Positions 1 through 8,371 of a stretch of DNA of 23,972 bases are shown here, piece by piece (positions within the stretch are counted from its first letter, which is position 1; each line of letters opens with the position of its first letter). The translations under genes were made by a program, and so were the position numbers. A model generated the notes under the pieces. It searched no databases. It was not told the DNA's origin and was given only the letters and a program-made list of their open reading frames with translations. Source of the stretch: Putridiphycobacter sp045107045 (GTDB lineage Bacteria; Bacteroidota; Bacteroidia; Flavobacteriales_D; Crocinitomicaceae); assembly GCA_045107045.1 (NCBI GenBank), contig JBGCFR010000029.1, positions 1 through 23,972 of the forward strand, written 5' to 3'.

Positions 1-2839
1 ACAGAAACTTCAAAAATCAGCTTACGAATTAGTCAACCCTTTTATTGGAACGGGTGGTCATGGGCACACTTACCCTGGAGCTACATTACCTTTTGGCATG
101 GTTCAACTAAGTCCAGATACACGTTTAGACGGATGGGATGGCTGTAGTGGTTATCATTATACGGATTCGATAATCTATGGGTTCTCTCACACGCATTTAA
201 GCGGTACAGGAGTGCCAGACTATGGCGATATTTTGTTAATGCCTTATCAATGCGATAAAACACCGACATTTCAAGAATTAAAAAATCACAAAGTCACTCC
301 ATCACAATTCTCTAAGAGCACTGAGGTGGCCAAACCAGGATACTACGAGGTAGATTTAGAAAACGTTAATGTAAAACTGACTGCAACTGAACATGTAGGA
401 ATTCATTATTACAATTTTTCAAATTTAAATGACTATCAGGTTTTATTAGATCTAAATCATAGAGACAAGGTATTAGATTATCGCATTTCAATAAATGGAA
501 AAAGCATATCAGGTCATAGGGTCTCAAATGCTTGGGCAACTGAACAACACGTTTACTTTTACATGGAATTTTCTGCACCTTTCGCATCAGAATTACCAAA
601 AAAGCAAAGCACTTTACCAGATTACTATCGGATTTTGAATTTTTCTGTACCTGGTCCATTAATGGTTAAGGTTGGTATTTCAGCTACCAGTGTTGAAGGT
701 GCAAAAGCCAATTTAAGAGCTGAGGCTGATCATTGGAATTTTGAGAAGTACAGAGGTGAAGCCAAAGCAAAATGGGAAAAGGCATTGTCTAAAATTGAAG
801 CAAAGGATCAAAGCGAAGACAAATTAAGTATTTTTTATTCTGCACTTTATCATACCATGATTGTGCCAAATACCTTTTCTGATGTTGATGGTAAATACAG
901 GGGAATGGATCAGAAAATTCATCAAGACCCAACTACAGATCAGTATACCGTTTTTTCATTATGGGACACTTTTAGAGGGGCTCACCCACTCTATACTATT
1001 ATTGAAGGCGATAAAACAAAAGCTTTTATTGAATCCTTCTTGAATATTTACCAGCAAGGTGGTCGATTACCAGTTTGGGAGTTAGCAGGAAATGAGACCG
1101 ATTGTATGATTGGTTATCACGCTGTGCCTGTAATAGTGGATGCCTACTTTAAAGACTACAAAGACTTTGATACAGAGTTAGCATTAAAAGCTATGATGCA
1201 TAGCGCCAACTTAAATCATTTAGGGTTAAAAGCCTATAAAAATAAAGGATTTATTGCTGCTGGTGATGAGGCGGAATCGGTATCAAAAACCTTAGAATAT
1301 GCTTATGACGATTGGTGCATTGCGCAGTTTGCAAAAGCACTTGGAAAAGATTCTATTTATCAAGTATTCATTCAACGCGCCCAATATTATCAAAATCTAT
1401 TTAATCCAACAACTGGTTTTATGCAGGCAAAAATGAATGGTGCCTTTGCTCCCGGTTTCGATCCAGCAGAAGTGAATTTTAATTTTACAGAAGCCAACGC
1501 TTGGCAATATAGTTTATTTGTTCCTCAGGACCTTACTGGCTTGATTAACTTGTATGGAGGAGTAACTCATTTTGAAGAACATTTAGACGAGCTCTTTTCA
1601 ACCGAAATGGCATTGAGTGGAAGAGATCAAGCTGACATTACTGGTTTAATTGGTCAATATGCACATGGAAATGAACCAAGCCATCACATGGCCTATTTAT
1701 ACAATTACATTGGTAAACCATATAAAACACAGGCAAAAGTGCATCAAATTTTGACAGAACAATATCAAAATGCACCTGATGGTCTATCGGGTAATGAAGA
1801 CTGCGGACAAATGTCGGCCTGGTATGTTCTCAGTAGTATAGGTTTTTACTCGGTTACACCTGGATTAGATTATTACACTATTGGAACCCCTCATTTATCT
1901 GAGGCAAAAATCAATCTTGAAAATGGAAAGTCCTTCACAATTAAAGCCCATGAACTATCTAATAATAATTTCTACATTCAATCTTCAACTTTGAACGGAA
2001 GACCTTATTATAAATCATATATCCAACATTCAGATATTATGGATGGTGGGGAACTTATTTTTAAAATGGGATCAAAACCCAATACAAAATGGGGATCAGA
2101 AGAGGAGAATATACCAATTTCAATTATTGCTGATAAGCATAAAATTTGCTCCGTTCCTTATTTTGAAACCGAATCGCAAACCTTTACAGATTCATTGTTA
2201 ATTAAAATTCGAAGTACATGTAATGATTGCATTATCCAATTCTCACACGGAGAATTATCATTGGAACAATACATTGAGCCATTTTGGATAAAGGGAGATG
2301 AAGAAATAACAGCATGGGCTTCATGCAATAACCAACAGAGTAAAACAATAACCAGCAATTACAAGCGAATAAAACCAGGAAGAAGCATTAAAATTAAGTC
2401 AGACTATAGCAACCAATACTCAGCAGGAGGAGACAATGCTTTGATTGACTATTTACGTGGTTCGCCTAACTTCAGAACTGGATACTGGCAAGGCTATCAA
2501 GGCCAAGATGTTGAATTCATTGTTGATTTAGGCTCTTTGCAAGTTATCAGGTCGATATCCGTTGGCTGTTTACAAGATATCAAATCATGGATATGGTATC
2601 CTCAAGAGATCGAAATTAGCACCTCAAAGTTTGGTAAAGGTTATCAATCTTATGGAAAAATTGAGAATACGTTTGGTAGAGATGAATATGGCGCATTTAC
2701 AAAAGACTTTAGCATTGACAGAACAACAAAAATTCAATTCATAAAAGTAAAACTCCGCTATCCTGGTGATTGCCCTGAATGGCATTTAGGTGCTGGAGGT
2801 AAAGCATGGGTGTTTGTTGATGAGATTGTTGTGGAATAA
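1..2839 (+). CDS. GH92 alpha-mannosidase, 5'-partial, with C-terminal F5/8 type C-like domain
   Basis: This is an exo-acting, Ca2+-dependent GH92 alpha-mannosidase expected to remove terminal mannose from N-glycans or mannans. The frame is open from base 2, and the typical family N-terminal motif VNPFIGTGGHGHTYPGATLP is encoded upstream of the first internal ATG (98). The true start and any signal peptide therefore lie outside the window. Typical GH92 motifs follow: GWDGCSGYHY, GFSHTHLSGTG, GNEPSHH (bases 1667-1687, containing the family's proposed catalytic acid Glu) and GNEDCGQMSAWY (from 1790, containing the proposed base Asp). After the catalytic part comes a chitobiase C-terminal-like stretch (about 2155-2385) and a discoidin/F5-8C-like module (about 2430-2836) ending WVFVDEIVVE. 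The GH20 enzyme at 5607-7886 carries the same two-module tail. The gene converges on the beta-mannosidase gene. Family assignment is firm; linkage specificity is inferred from the family and the neighbours. Confidence 0.95.
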   Translation, partial: QKLQKSAYELVNPFIGTGGHGHTYPGATLPFGMVQLSPDTRLDGWDGCSGYHYTDSIIYGFSHTHLSGTGVPDYGDILLMPYQCDKTPTFQELKNHKVTPSQFSKSTEVAKPGYYEVDLENVNVKLTATEHVGIHYYNFSNLNDYQVLLDLNHRDKVLDYRISINGKSISGHRVSNAWATEQHVYFYMEFSAPFASELPKKQSTLPDYYRILNFSVPGPLMVKVGISATSVEGAKANLRAEADHWNFEKYRGEAKAKWEKALSKIEAKDQSEDKLSIFYSALYHTMIVPNTFSDVDGKYRGMDQKIHQDPTTDQYTVFSLWDTFRGAHPLYTIIEGDKTKAFIESFLNIYQQGGRLPVWELAGNETDCMIGYHAVPVIVDAYFKDYKDFDTELALKAMMHSANLNHLGLKAYKNKGFIAAGDEAESVSKTLEYAYDDWCIAQFAKALGKDSIYQVFIQRAQYYQNLFNPTTGFMQAKMNGAFAPGFDPAEVNFNFTEANAWQYSLFVPQDLTGLINLYGGVTHFEEHLDELFSTEMALSGRDQADITGLIGQYAHGNEPSHHMAYLYNYIGKPYKTQAKVHQILTEQYQNAPDGLSGNEDCGQMSAWYVLSSIGFYSVTPGLDYYTIGTPHLSEAKINLENGKSFTIKAHELSNNNFYIQSSTLNGRPYYKSYIQHSDIMDGGELIFKMGSKPNTKWGSEEENIPISIIADKHKICSVPYFETESQTFTDSLLIKIRSTCNDCIIQFSHGELSLEQYIEPFWIKGDEEITAWASCNNQQSKTITSNYKRIKPGRSIKIKSDYSNQYSAGGDNALIDYLRGSPNFRTGYWQGYQGQDVEFIVDLGSLQVIRSISVGCLQDIKSWIWYPQEIEISTSKFGKGYQSYGKIENTFGRDEYGAFTKDFSIDRTTKIQFIKVKLRYPGDCPEWHLGAGGKAWVFVDEIVVE

Positions 2840-2843
2840 TTCT

Positions 2844-2898
2844 AGTGTCTTTTCTCTGAAAGAATTCTTGATTTTTTTCGATAGGAACCTAAGACACT
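2844..2898. terminator. possible bidirectional hairpin between convergent GH92 and GH2 genes
   Basis: AGTGTCTT (2844-2851) and AAGACACT (2891-2898) form a perfect 8-bp inverted repeat in the 78-bp gap between two convergent stop codons. The loop is long (39 nt) and contains the palindrome AAGAATTCTT and a T-run. The position suits a shared terminator, but the long loop makes it weak. Confidence 0.35.
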
Positions 2899-2917
2899 CA
2901 AAACAGATATTTACTCA

Positions 2918-4915
2918 TTATTTTACAAACAAATCCTTCACTACTTTATAAGCTTCTTTTTCTGTTCCGTCATATTCTATAACGCTCCAACTTGGTCCTG
3001 GCCAGCAATCGTTCAGTTGCCAAAAAAGAGTACCCATGCAATGTGGTTGACTATTTAGATGGGCTTCTATTGCTTTTTTGTAAGCTATACTTTGTGTTTT
3101 TTGACTCAGCACCACAAAATCTCCAAATGTAGTTGGAGGATCAAAATAATGATTAATATGTTTTGAAATCATACCATTACCGATATAACTTTTCTGTCTA
3201 TTTCGCATGACCTCAGATTCAAGGTATAAACTAGAGTCATGCGCAATCAATTTTAAAGAATTCAATGAGGGAAAAGATTGAAAACCATACTCAACCATAA
3301 ACCGACCAATATTTTTATCAAACCCTTCAAAATCTTCTTTTCCATGCCATACTCCCCAATAATGCATTGTACTATGATTAAAATTTTCAACTGTCCCCCA
3401 ATTACTTAATGGCGAAGTTGATGTATAATTTCCATAAGGATGTAATTCTTGAAGTGTGTAAGGAATCATTTGATGAAAAACCTTTTGATAATTATTCCAT
3501 ATTTCAGTAGAATCTTTAGCGGAATAATTAAACTTATTTTGCCATCCCCAATTTTTCCATGCCACGTCTATTTCATTATTTCCGCACCACACCGCTAAAC
3601 AAGCATGATGTCTCAATCGCTTTATATTATCAATGATTTCTTCTTGAATATTTTCATTGAAGGATTTATCATTTGGATACAAGCTGCCAGCAAACATAAA
3701 ATCTTGCCAAACTAAAATGCCATTTGCATCACATAATTCATAAAACGAATCATTCTCATAAATACCTCCACCCCAAACACGTAGCATATTCATATTTGCT
3801 TTTTTTACTTGGCCTATTAACTTTTCATAACGATTATTTGTAACTCTTGTCAGAAACATATCCTGTGGAATATAATTAGCACCTTTCATAAATACTGGCT
3901 GTCCGTTCAATTTAAAATAGAAAGAAGTGCCAATACTATCAGGTTCATTGATCAATTCAATTGTTCTTATGCCATATTTAATTGAACTTGAATCAATGAC
4001 TATATTTTTATTTTTTAAACTAGCTGACAAATTGTAAAGGTATGGCTCCCCCATTCCGTTTGACCACCAAAGATTTGGATTTTCTACAAAAAGTGTGTCA
4101 TAGACAACATTATCTCCTTTTTCAAGATCTACTTTCAATTGTTTTCCATTGATTGACAAATCTATCTTAACATCACTTACTGCCTTAATACTCGTTTCCA
4201 CAAGTAAAACTGCAAGTGTATCACTGATGCTCAGCGTTTGACAATTTAAATTTGTTATTCTTGCTGTATTCCACAAATTCATATGAATAGGACGCCATAT
4301 ACCTGCTGTAACAAATCTTGGTCCCCAATCCCATCCAAAATGATAGGCTGCTTTTCTTGTGTAAGCGCCAACTTGCAATTCTCCTGATTCACAACCAGAT
4401 GGCAATTGATATGAACTAGTCTTTACTTTTTCTTTATTCTCATTTAAGGGTGAATTAAATCGAATTTCTAAGCTATTAATACCTACATTAAGGTGTTTTT
4501 TTATGTCCACTTGCCAGGATCTAAACATATTGTCCGCCTTTAAAATTAGTTTTCCATTTAAGTACACTTTTGCATAAGTATCTAAGCCTTTAAAATCAAA
4601 CTCAATATGTTGCCACCCTAACTGTTCTTCTGATACACTAAATTGAGTCTTATAAAGCCAATCCTCATTTTCGATCCACTTTAACTTTAATTCATTATTT
4701 TCCCAATAAGGGTTTTCTATCAATTTATTCCTCAACAAATCAGTATGTACTCCTCCAGGTACTTGTGCTGAATACCATTTTTCGTTACCAATTTGACAAA
4801 ATTGCCAATTAGAATCAAGGTTAATAATTGTATTCATTTTCGAAATTGAACTTGAATAGTTTTTGCAAGTCAAGAATAAAAAACTAAGAACGAAAACTAC
4901 TAATGAATTCCGCAT
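2918..4915 (-). CDS. GH2 beta-mannosidase, lipoprotein, lacking the usual C-terminal Ig-like domains
   Basis: This enzyme should hydrolyse terminal beta-1,4-mannose, as in the Man-beta-GlcNAc core of N-glycans. The 665-aa protein starts with a hydrophobic lipoprotein signal ending FLTC (Cys17), so it is probably an anchored envelope enzyme. A GH2 sugar-binding domain occupies about residues 30-210 (motif YHFGWDWGPR) and an Ig-like GH2 domain about 215-320. The TIM barrel follows with RVWGGGIYE, AVWCGNNEID (acid/base Glu448) and MVEYGFQSFPS (nucleophile Glu542). The protein stops about 30 residues after WQLNDCWPGPSWS, whereas family members such as mammalian MANBA are about 850-880 aa with further Ig-like domains. 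Its ATG overlaps the cutC stop by one base (TAATG), indicating translational coupling as the last gene of the GH20-cutC-GH2 operon. The 78 bp after the stop show no clear remnant of the missing domains. Confidence 0.93.
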   Translation of the reverse strand: MRNSLVVFVLSFLFLTCKNYSSSISKMNTIINLDSNWQFCQIGNEKWYSAQVPGGVHTDLLRNKLIENPYWENNELKLKWIENEDWLYKTQFSVSEEQLGWQHIEFDFKGLDTYAKVYLNGKLILKADNMFRSWQVDIKKHLNVGINSLEIRFNSPLNENKEKVKTSSYQLPSGCESGELQVGAYTRKAAYHFGWDWGPRFVTAGIWRPIHMNLWNTARITNLNCQTLSISDTLAVLLVETSIKAVSDVKIDLSINGKQLKVDLEKGDNVVYDTLFVENPNLWWSNGMGEPYLYNLSASLKNKNIVIDSSSIKYGIRTIELINEPDSIGTSFYFKLNGQPVFMKGANYIPQDMFLTRVTNNRYEKLIGQVKKANMNMLRVWGGGIYENDSFYELCDANGILVWQDFMFAGSLYPNDKSFNENIQEEIIDNIKRLRHHACLAVWCGNNEIDVAWKNWGWQNKFNYSAKDSTEIWNNYQKVFHQMIPYTLQELHPYGNYTSTSPLSNWGTVENFNHSTMHYWGVWHGKEDFEGFDKNIGRFMVEYGFQSFPSLNSLKLIAHDSSLYLESEVMRNRQKSYIGNGMISKHINHYFDPPTTFGDFVVLSQKTQSIAYKKAIEAHLNSQPHCMGTLFWQLNDCWPGPSWSVIEYDGTEKEAYKVVKDLFVK

Positions 4916-5610
4916 TAAAACAAATTTAAAATTGATTTTATTTTATCTATATCTGGCATATTTTTACTTCCCATACCAAGTGATAAATTACTTTCTGAAT
5001 TTATGTATGCTGTAAAATGTAGCGAATCAACGCCTGCTTCGGCTAACAATAATGCATTATTAACGTTTACACCACTGCCTGCCATCACTTCAATTCTATT
5101 ATTACTAAATTCAACCAACTCCCTAATTAAATCTACACCATTTTCAGCAGATGACTTCTGACCTGATGTCAATACTCTATCAATGCTGAGATCAATTAAT
5201 TCATTTATAGATTTTAGCGGATCTGAGACGAAATCGAATGCTCTATGAAAAGTAACAACAAGCTTTATAGATTTAGCCAAATCAACTAGAACTTTTAACT
5301 TTTCGATATCAACCTCATTATAAACCGTTAAACAACCAAAAACAACACCAACAGCTCCGGCGTTTTTTGCCATAACGATATCTGATTTCATAATTTCTAA
5401 ATCTGTATCATTAAGCACAAAATTACCTTCTTGATGCCTTATCATAGCATGTATTTCCAAATCAGTTGCTTCTGCACAAGCTTTAATTAAACCAAAGCTA
5501 GGCGTTAAACCACCTATTGTCAGTGCACTGCATAGTTCTACCCTATTACACCCAAGTGTACTTCCTACCATGGCAGTCTCCAGATTATCTGCACATATTT
5601 CAAATATCAT
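4915..5610 (-). CDS. CutC-family TIM-barrel protein (PF03932)
   Basis: This is a 231-aa cytoplasmic-looking protein with no signal peptide. It shows CutC signatures: RVELCSALTIGGLTPSFG (residues about 23-40), KNAGAVGVVFGCL, VTFHRAFD, DRVLTSGQKSSAENG and VMAGSGVN. The name comes from a proposed copper-homeostasis role in E. coli, but that copper phenotype was later attributed to the sRNA MicL encoded at the cutC locus, so the family's biochemical activity is unsettled. Here the gene sits inside a glycosidase operon. Its ATG overlaps the GH20 stop (ATGA at 5607-5610) and its stop overlaps the GH2 start. That context argues for a role in handling glycan breakdown products rather than copper, which is inference. 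The usual Met-Ile-Arg-Pro-Arg...Gly-Asp-Phe segment reads MIRHQEGNF here, a divergence at a normally conserved site. No symbol is given because function is uncertain. Confidence 0.9.
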   Translation of the reverse strand: MIFEICADNLETAMVGSTLGCNRVELCSALTIGGLTPSFGLIKACAEATDLEIHAMIRHQEGNFVLNDTDLEIMKSDIVMAKNAGAVGVVFGCLTVYNEVDIEKLKVLVDLAKSIKLVVTFHRAFDFVSDPLKSINELIDLSIDRVLTSGQKSSAENGVDLIRELVEFSNNRIEVMAGSGVNVNNALLLAEAGVDSLHFTAYINSESNLSLGMGSKNMPDIDKIKSILNLF

Positions 5611-7886
5611 TTAATTACAATTTCATCAATAAATAGCCAAGCATCTGACCCAGCTGCTTCGTGCCAATCTGGCACTTTTCCTATATTCTTTGCTCTTAAT
5701 CGAACATACTGTAAATCAACACCTTCAATTTTACAACTAAAACCTTCAATAGACTTACCTCGAGACTTAGGATTTGTTTTCGCTTTCATTTTCACCAATT
5801 CATAAAAATTTTCCCCATCTCTTGAACCCTCAAATATAATCTCAGTAGGGATAAAAATCCATGAATTATTATATTGAAAAAAATGAGTTTCTAATTCACT
5901 AACTTTTTCATTTTTTCCTAAGTCAATTGTCACCACAATATCATCACCCCAGAAGCCTTGCCAACAACCATCTTTAAAATCTATGGACCCTAGTCTCCCA
6001 TCAACAAGCGCTAATTCTCTTTTCGACTCATACCATTTGTTAAACAAGCTTTTATATACAACTACCTCGCCTAATGCTTTATGGTGTTTTACCTTTTGTT
6101 TAACTGGCACCCCATATAAACTATCATTTTTAAAAGCTAAAAATTGAAGTGTACCAGACTGAATGATTTTGACTGGATTTTGGTATAACAAATACACTTG
6201 ACAAGTATCACAATTCCATTTATATTTAATCATTAAACTTTCATGACCTGGCCTAGCCTCAATGCTTACTTTCTTATCATTGACCAATGCGTCAATTATA
6301 ATAGGAACTGTTTCCGCACCATACTGGACCCCTAATGCTTCTAATATCGGGTATTGACCTTGTACTCTGTGATAAAATTTATTATACACTCTTTTCTCTG
6401 GATATGCCCACAATACCTCACTCATGGCCAATAACCTGGGGAATACTTTGGTGTCAAGAACTGAATCGTTAGGAACATGCTCTGACCACATATTACATTC
6501 CCCTCCAATGATATATTGAGTTTCTTGAATGGTTAAGTCTTTAGGAATTGGATCGAAATGATATACTTTTTCTAAATCGATTGACTTTAAATCATAATCA
6601 AAATAGGCATGGCTGGTTGGTGACATAATAGCTTCATGCTCCGACTTTGCCGCTAACACACCTCCCTCCATACCCCTCCAACTCTGAACAGTTGCATTAT
6701 CTGACAAACCACCTTCTAAAATTTCGTCCCAACCAATTAGTTTTCTACCCTTATTATTTAAGTACTTTTCAACTCGTCCAATAAAATAACTTTGAAGTTC
6801 ATGTTCATCTTCTAAATTATTATCTTTTATTCTTTTTTGGCATTTATTACAACTCTCCCATCTAAATTTTGGCGCTTCGTCACCACCTATATGGATATAT
6901 TTGCCTGGGAAGAGCTCTAGAACTTCGTCTAAGACATTTTCAATGAAGTGGAACACAGAATCGTTACCAGCACAGTAAATCTCTTTAAACACACCCCAAT
7001 CATTCGCGACTTCAACTTCTCTGCCGGTGCAAGAAAGAGGAGGGTAAGCCGCAATAGCAGCCTGAGAATGTCCTGGTAATTCAATTTCAGGAACAATTGT
7101 GATTTCACGTTCAGCAGCATAGGCAACAATTTCTTTAATATCAGTTTTCGAATAAAACCCTCCATATCTTGAACCATCTAATTCTGTGCGCCATGCCCCA
7201 ATCTCTGTTAGTTTCGGATATGAATCAATTTCAATTCGCCAACCTTGATCCTCTGTTAAATGCCAATGCAAAATATTCATTTTATAAAGAGACAATAAGT
7301 CAATATATTTTTTAACCACTTCTTTTTTAAACCAATGACGTGAACAATCCAATAACAATCCTCTATGCTTAAACTTAGGCATATCACTTATTCTCAAACT
7401 CGGAAGGTACCAGGCATCCCTTTTACCTTTCCTATGAAACGCATTAACAAATAACTGTCTCAAAGTCTGAATTCCATGCATTACGCCAACATTAGTCATT
7501 GCAGTTATTGCCATTCTATTGCTATCAATATTCAAATCATAATACTCAGTTCCAATCGTTTTACTTTGATTATTCAGAATGATATAATTTGAATAATCTT
7601 TAAATTCATTTTCTTTAATTTTAATGATTGGAATACTAAAGTTGCTCGAAGCCTCAATTAGAGATTTCAGATACTGGGCACCACCAGTGCTATCATTCCA
7701 AACTAAAATTACGGTTTCTTCTGAAATTTTGAAGCATCCAGAATCTATTTCAATATCCTGAACCATGGGTATGATAGTAATTTCGTTGGGCAATCGATAT
7801 TGAGGAGTGACTTCTATTTCTTGCTGACAAGCATGTAATATCAACCATGAACTAATTAGAATTAACACTTGAAGTATTTTATTCAT
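5607..7886 (-). CDS. GH20 beta-N-acetylhexosaminidase, lipoprotein, with C-terminal F5/8 type C-like domain
   Basis: This enzyme removes terminal beta-linked GlcNAc or GalNAc by the substrate-assisted GH20 mechanism. The 759-aa protein begins with a lipoprotein signal ending LHAC (Cys20); the following QQEIE is acidic and might be a surface-export signal, which is speculative. An N-terminal GH20b-like domain (about 30-165) precedes the catalytic barrel (about 170-505) with HRGLLLDCSRHW, HWHLTEDQGWR (208-218) and HIGGDEAP, whose Asp336-Glu337 are the catalytic pair. A chitobiase C-terminal-like segment (about 525-600) and a discoidin-like module (about 620-759) ending AWLFIDEIVIK follow. The tail closely parallels that of the GH92 enzyme. 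This is the first gene of the coupled GH20-cutC-GH2 operon. Upstream, the minus strand has only a degenerate -7-like TAGCTTG at 7919-7925, so its promoter is unclear. Confidence 0.96.
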   Translation of the reverse strand: MNKILQVLILISSWLILHACQQEIEVTPQYRLPNEITIIPMVQDIEIDSGCFKISEETVILVWNDSTGGAQYLKSLIEASSNFSIPIIKIKENEFKDYSNYIILNNQSKTIGTEYYDLNIDSNRMAITAMTNVGVMHGIQTLRQLFVNAFHRKGKRDAWYLPSLRISDMPKFKHRGLLLDCSRHWFKKEVVKKYIDLLSLYKMNILHWHLTEDQGWRIEIDSYPKLTEIGAWRTELDGSRYGGFYSKTDIKEIVAYAAEREITIVPEIELPGHSQAAIAAYPPLSCTGREVEVANDWGVFKEIYCAGNDSVFHFIENVLDEVLELFPGKYIHIGGDEAPKFRWESCNKCQKRIKDNNLEDEHELQSYFIGRVEKYLNNKGRKLIGWDEILEGGLSDNATVQSWRGMEGGVLAAKSEHEAIMSPTSHAYFDYDLKSIDLEKVYHFDPIPKDLTIQETQYIIGGECNMWSEHVPNDSVLDTKVFPRLLAMSEVLWAYPEKRVYNKFYHRVQGQYPILEALGVQYGAETVPIIIDALVNDKKVSIEARPGHESLMIKYKWNCDTCQVYLLYQNPVKIIQSGTLQFLAFKNDSLYGVPVKQKVKHHKALGEVVVYKSLFNKWYESKRELALVDGRLGSIDFKDGCWQGFWGDDIVVTIDLGKNEKVSELETHFFQYNNSWIFIPTEIIFEGSRDGENFYELVKMKAKTNPKSRGKSIEGFSCKIEGVDLQYVRLRAKNIGKVPDWHEAAGSDAWLFIDEIVIK

Positions 7887-8004
7887 TCTTTAAGTGATGT
7901 GCTTTTTGAAAATTATTTCAAGCTACAATATAGTTTATATTTACTAGATTCAGTTTGACATTATTTGTGTACATTCACCTAATTTTAAGGTTAAAATAAG
8001 GATT

Positions 8005-8370
8005 ATGGAACTATTAATTAAAATGATGATTGGCTTGGTAGCCTTAATTCATTTATACATTCTTTGGTTTGAGATGTTTGCATGGGAAACGAGAGGAAGA
8101 GCTATATTTAAAAATTTTCCAAAAGAATTATTTACACCTACAAAACCAATGGCCGCAAATCAGGGGTTATACAATGGTTTTTTAGCAGCAGGACTGTTAT
8201 GGACTTTTTTTATTTCTGATGTAGAATGGCGCGACAATATTGCTTTATTCTTTTTAAGTTGTGTTGCCATTGCAGGTATTTATGGTACCATTACAGCAGA
8301 TCGAAAAATTCTTTTTGTTCAAACAATACCTGCATCAATTGCCATTATTTTGATTTTGCTTAATCAGTAA
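8005..8370 (+). CDS. DUF1304 family small membrane protein
   Basis: This 121-aa, very hydrophobic protein has about four predicted transmembrane segments (roughly residues 4-25, 52-72, 78-97 and 101-119). Recognisable DUF1304 features are the N-terminal H-x-Y-I-x-x-x-E-M motif (HLYILWFEMFAWETR) and NQGLYNGFLAAGL in the middle. The function of the family is unknown. It is transcribed opposite to its neighbours: divergent from the GH20 operon across 118 bp and convergent with the glycosylasparaginase, leaving one base between the two stop codons (TAA 8368-8370; opposing stop 8372-8374). There is no room for a terminator between them. A degenerate -7-like TAATTTTA at 7980-7987 with TTTG at 7954-7957 could be its promoter. 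No functional link to glycan degradation is visible other than position. Confidence 0.85.
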   Translation: MELLIKMMIGLVALIHLYILWFEMFAWETRGRAIFKNFPKELFTPTKPMAANQGLYNGFLAAGLLWTFFISDVEWRDNIALFFLSCVAIAGIYGTITADRKILFVQTIPASIAIILILLNQ

Positions 8371-8371
8371 C

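Noticed and set aside
98..100. ATG at 98 as the GH92 start
   Set aside because: Codons from base 2 onward encode the conserved GH92 N-terminal motif, so the gene begins left of the window.
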